NCBI RefSeq assembly: GCF_000003605.2
Contig: NW_003137822.1
Span: 750,834-771,099, forward strand
Source: Saccoglossus kowalevskii
Lineage: Eukaryota; Hemichordata; Enteropneusta; Harrimaniidae
Length of the DNA: 20,266 bases
Direction: 5' to 3'
The translations under genes and the position numbers were made by a program. Positions 19,382-20,266 of this stretch are shown piece after piece. The first letter of the stretch is position 1; every line of letters begins with the position of its first letter. Under the pieces are notes generated by a model. That model did not search any database and was not told the DNA's origin. It worked only from the letters and a program-made list of their open reading frames with translations.

Positions 19382-20266
19382 GACTCCCGTGTGCAAAGCA
19401 CAAAAAAGGGAGTCTTTGCAGTTAGTGTGTGTGTGTGTGTGTCCGTTTGTTCCACTGATATCTCAAGAACCGTACATCAGTTTTTGATGAAACTTGATGC
19501 ATAGATGGTTTTGGTAAAAATCCATGCATGTTAATTACCTAATTTGCATGATAATTAGCTGATTTTTAGCTGTTCCATGACTGTTCCACTGATATCTAGT
19601 TTTGGGTAAAAATCTGTGCAATATTAATTATCTAATTTGCATAATGATTAATCAATTTTCGGCTTTTCCACTGATATCTCAAGTACTAATCATCACATTT
19701 CAATAAAACTTGGTACATAGATGTCATAGGACACTGCACAAACCTGATAGTTTTTAGGGTAATATCAGTATATATTTATTAGCTAATTTGCATAATTAAT
19801 TAAATTTCAGCTTTTGATATTTCAAGTAGTACACTGACACAGACACTGCACAGACCTGCTAGTTTTTAGGGTAATATCAGTATATATTAATTAGCTAATT
19901 TGCATAATTAATTAATTTTCAGCTTTTGGTATTTCAAGTAGTAATCACATTTCAATAAAATTTGGTACATAGATGTCATAGGACACTGCACAGACCTGAC
20001 AGTTTTTAGGGTAATATGAGTACATATTAATTACCTAATTTGCATAATTAATTAATTTTCAGCTTTTGATATATCAAGTAGTAATCGTCATATTTCAATG
20101 AGACTTGCTACATAGATCTTCCAGGATTATGCAGACACCTGATTAGTTTTAATTGGATATTAATTACCAAATTTGCATAATGTTCCACTGATATATAAAG
20201 AAGCACAAATTGGATTTTAATGAAGCTTTTAAAGAGAACTATGCAGAAACCCAATTAGTTTTTGGT
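19382..20266. mobile_element. Hairpin-headed tandem-repeat element, family A copy 2 (runs off the right edge)
   Basis: The same nested hairpin as copy 1 is present: GACTCCC (19382-19388), TGTGC, AAA loop, GCACA, GGGAGTC (19408-19414). It is followed by GTCTTTGCAGTT, a (GT)n microsatellite (19425-19442), then diverged tandem units from about 19448. Many units share CATAGATGTCATAGGACACTG and TTAATTA(C/G)CTAATTTGCAT. The distal inverted repeat lies outside the window. Confidence 0.65.

Overview
The window is animal (metazoan) genomic DNA. It is AT-rich, with many short exons bounded by GT/AG sites, long introns, and introns full of repeats. Base composition, the repeat types and the protein-level resemblance suggest an invertebrate deuterostome. 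An acorn worm (hemichordate) is my best guess, but only a guess.

Two protein-coding genes lie head to head, and their start codons are about 460 bp apart. On the minus strand, ten exons between 10228 and 1521 chain together without a frame conflict into 588 residues. The chain has a signal peptide, many N-glycosylation sequons and a beta-propeller-like region with an Asp-box motif. It most resembles the extracellular part of a CatSper sperm calcium-channel auxiliary subunit (beta/gamma/delta/epsilon family). Its 3' end is missing and probably lies left of the window. On the plus strand, four exons from 10689 to 15222 encode the first 119 residues of AHSA1 (Aha1), the activator of the Hsp90 ATPase, including the NxNNWHW motif. 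The rest of AHSA1 was not found and presumably lies right of the window. The shared promoter carries two heat-shock-element-like sites, as expected for an Hsp90 co-chaperone.

Region by region: 1-1520 has no recognised exon but holds a tight CRE/kappaB/octamer cluster at 638-669. 1521-10228 is the CatSper-like gene; its introns hold a solo LTR (3647-4240), a split minisatellite (4471-5140), CTCF-like motifs (2129-2377) and a CCAAT/TATA cluster (6437-6500). 10229-10688 is the bidirectional promoter. 10689 onward is AHSA1. Its intron 2 holds a foldback DNA element (11743-12701) and a hairpin-headed tandem-repeat element (12896-14119). Intron 3 holds a very strong G-quadruplex motif (14546-14572). 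Intron 4, at least 5 kb, holds a second hairpin-headed repeat family (17023-17610), a 179-bp MITE (17647-17825), a possible TA-flanked element (18393-19296) and a second copy of the first hairpin family that runs off the right edge (19382-20266).

The most unusual structures are the two unrelated repeat families that share one plan: a perfect terminal hairpin, then roughly 150-160 bp tandem units. In the first family a microsatellite lies between the two. This plan resembles non-autonomous Helentron ('pearl'/HINE) elements. No CRISPR array, rRNA or tRNA gene was recognised.
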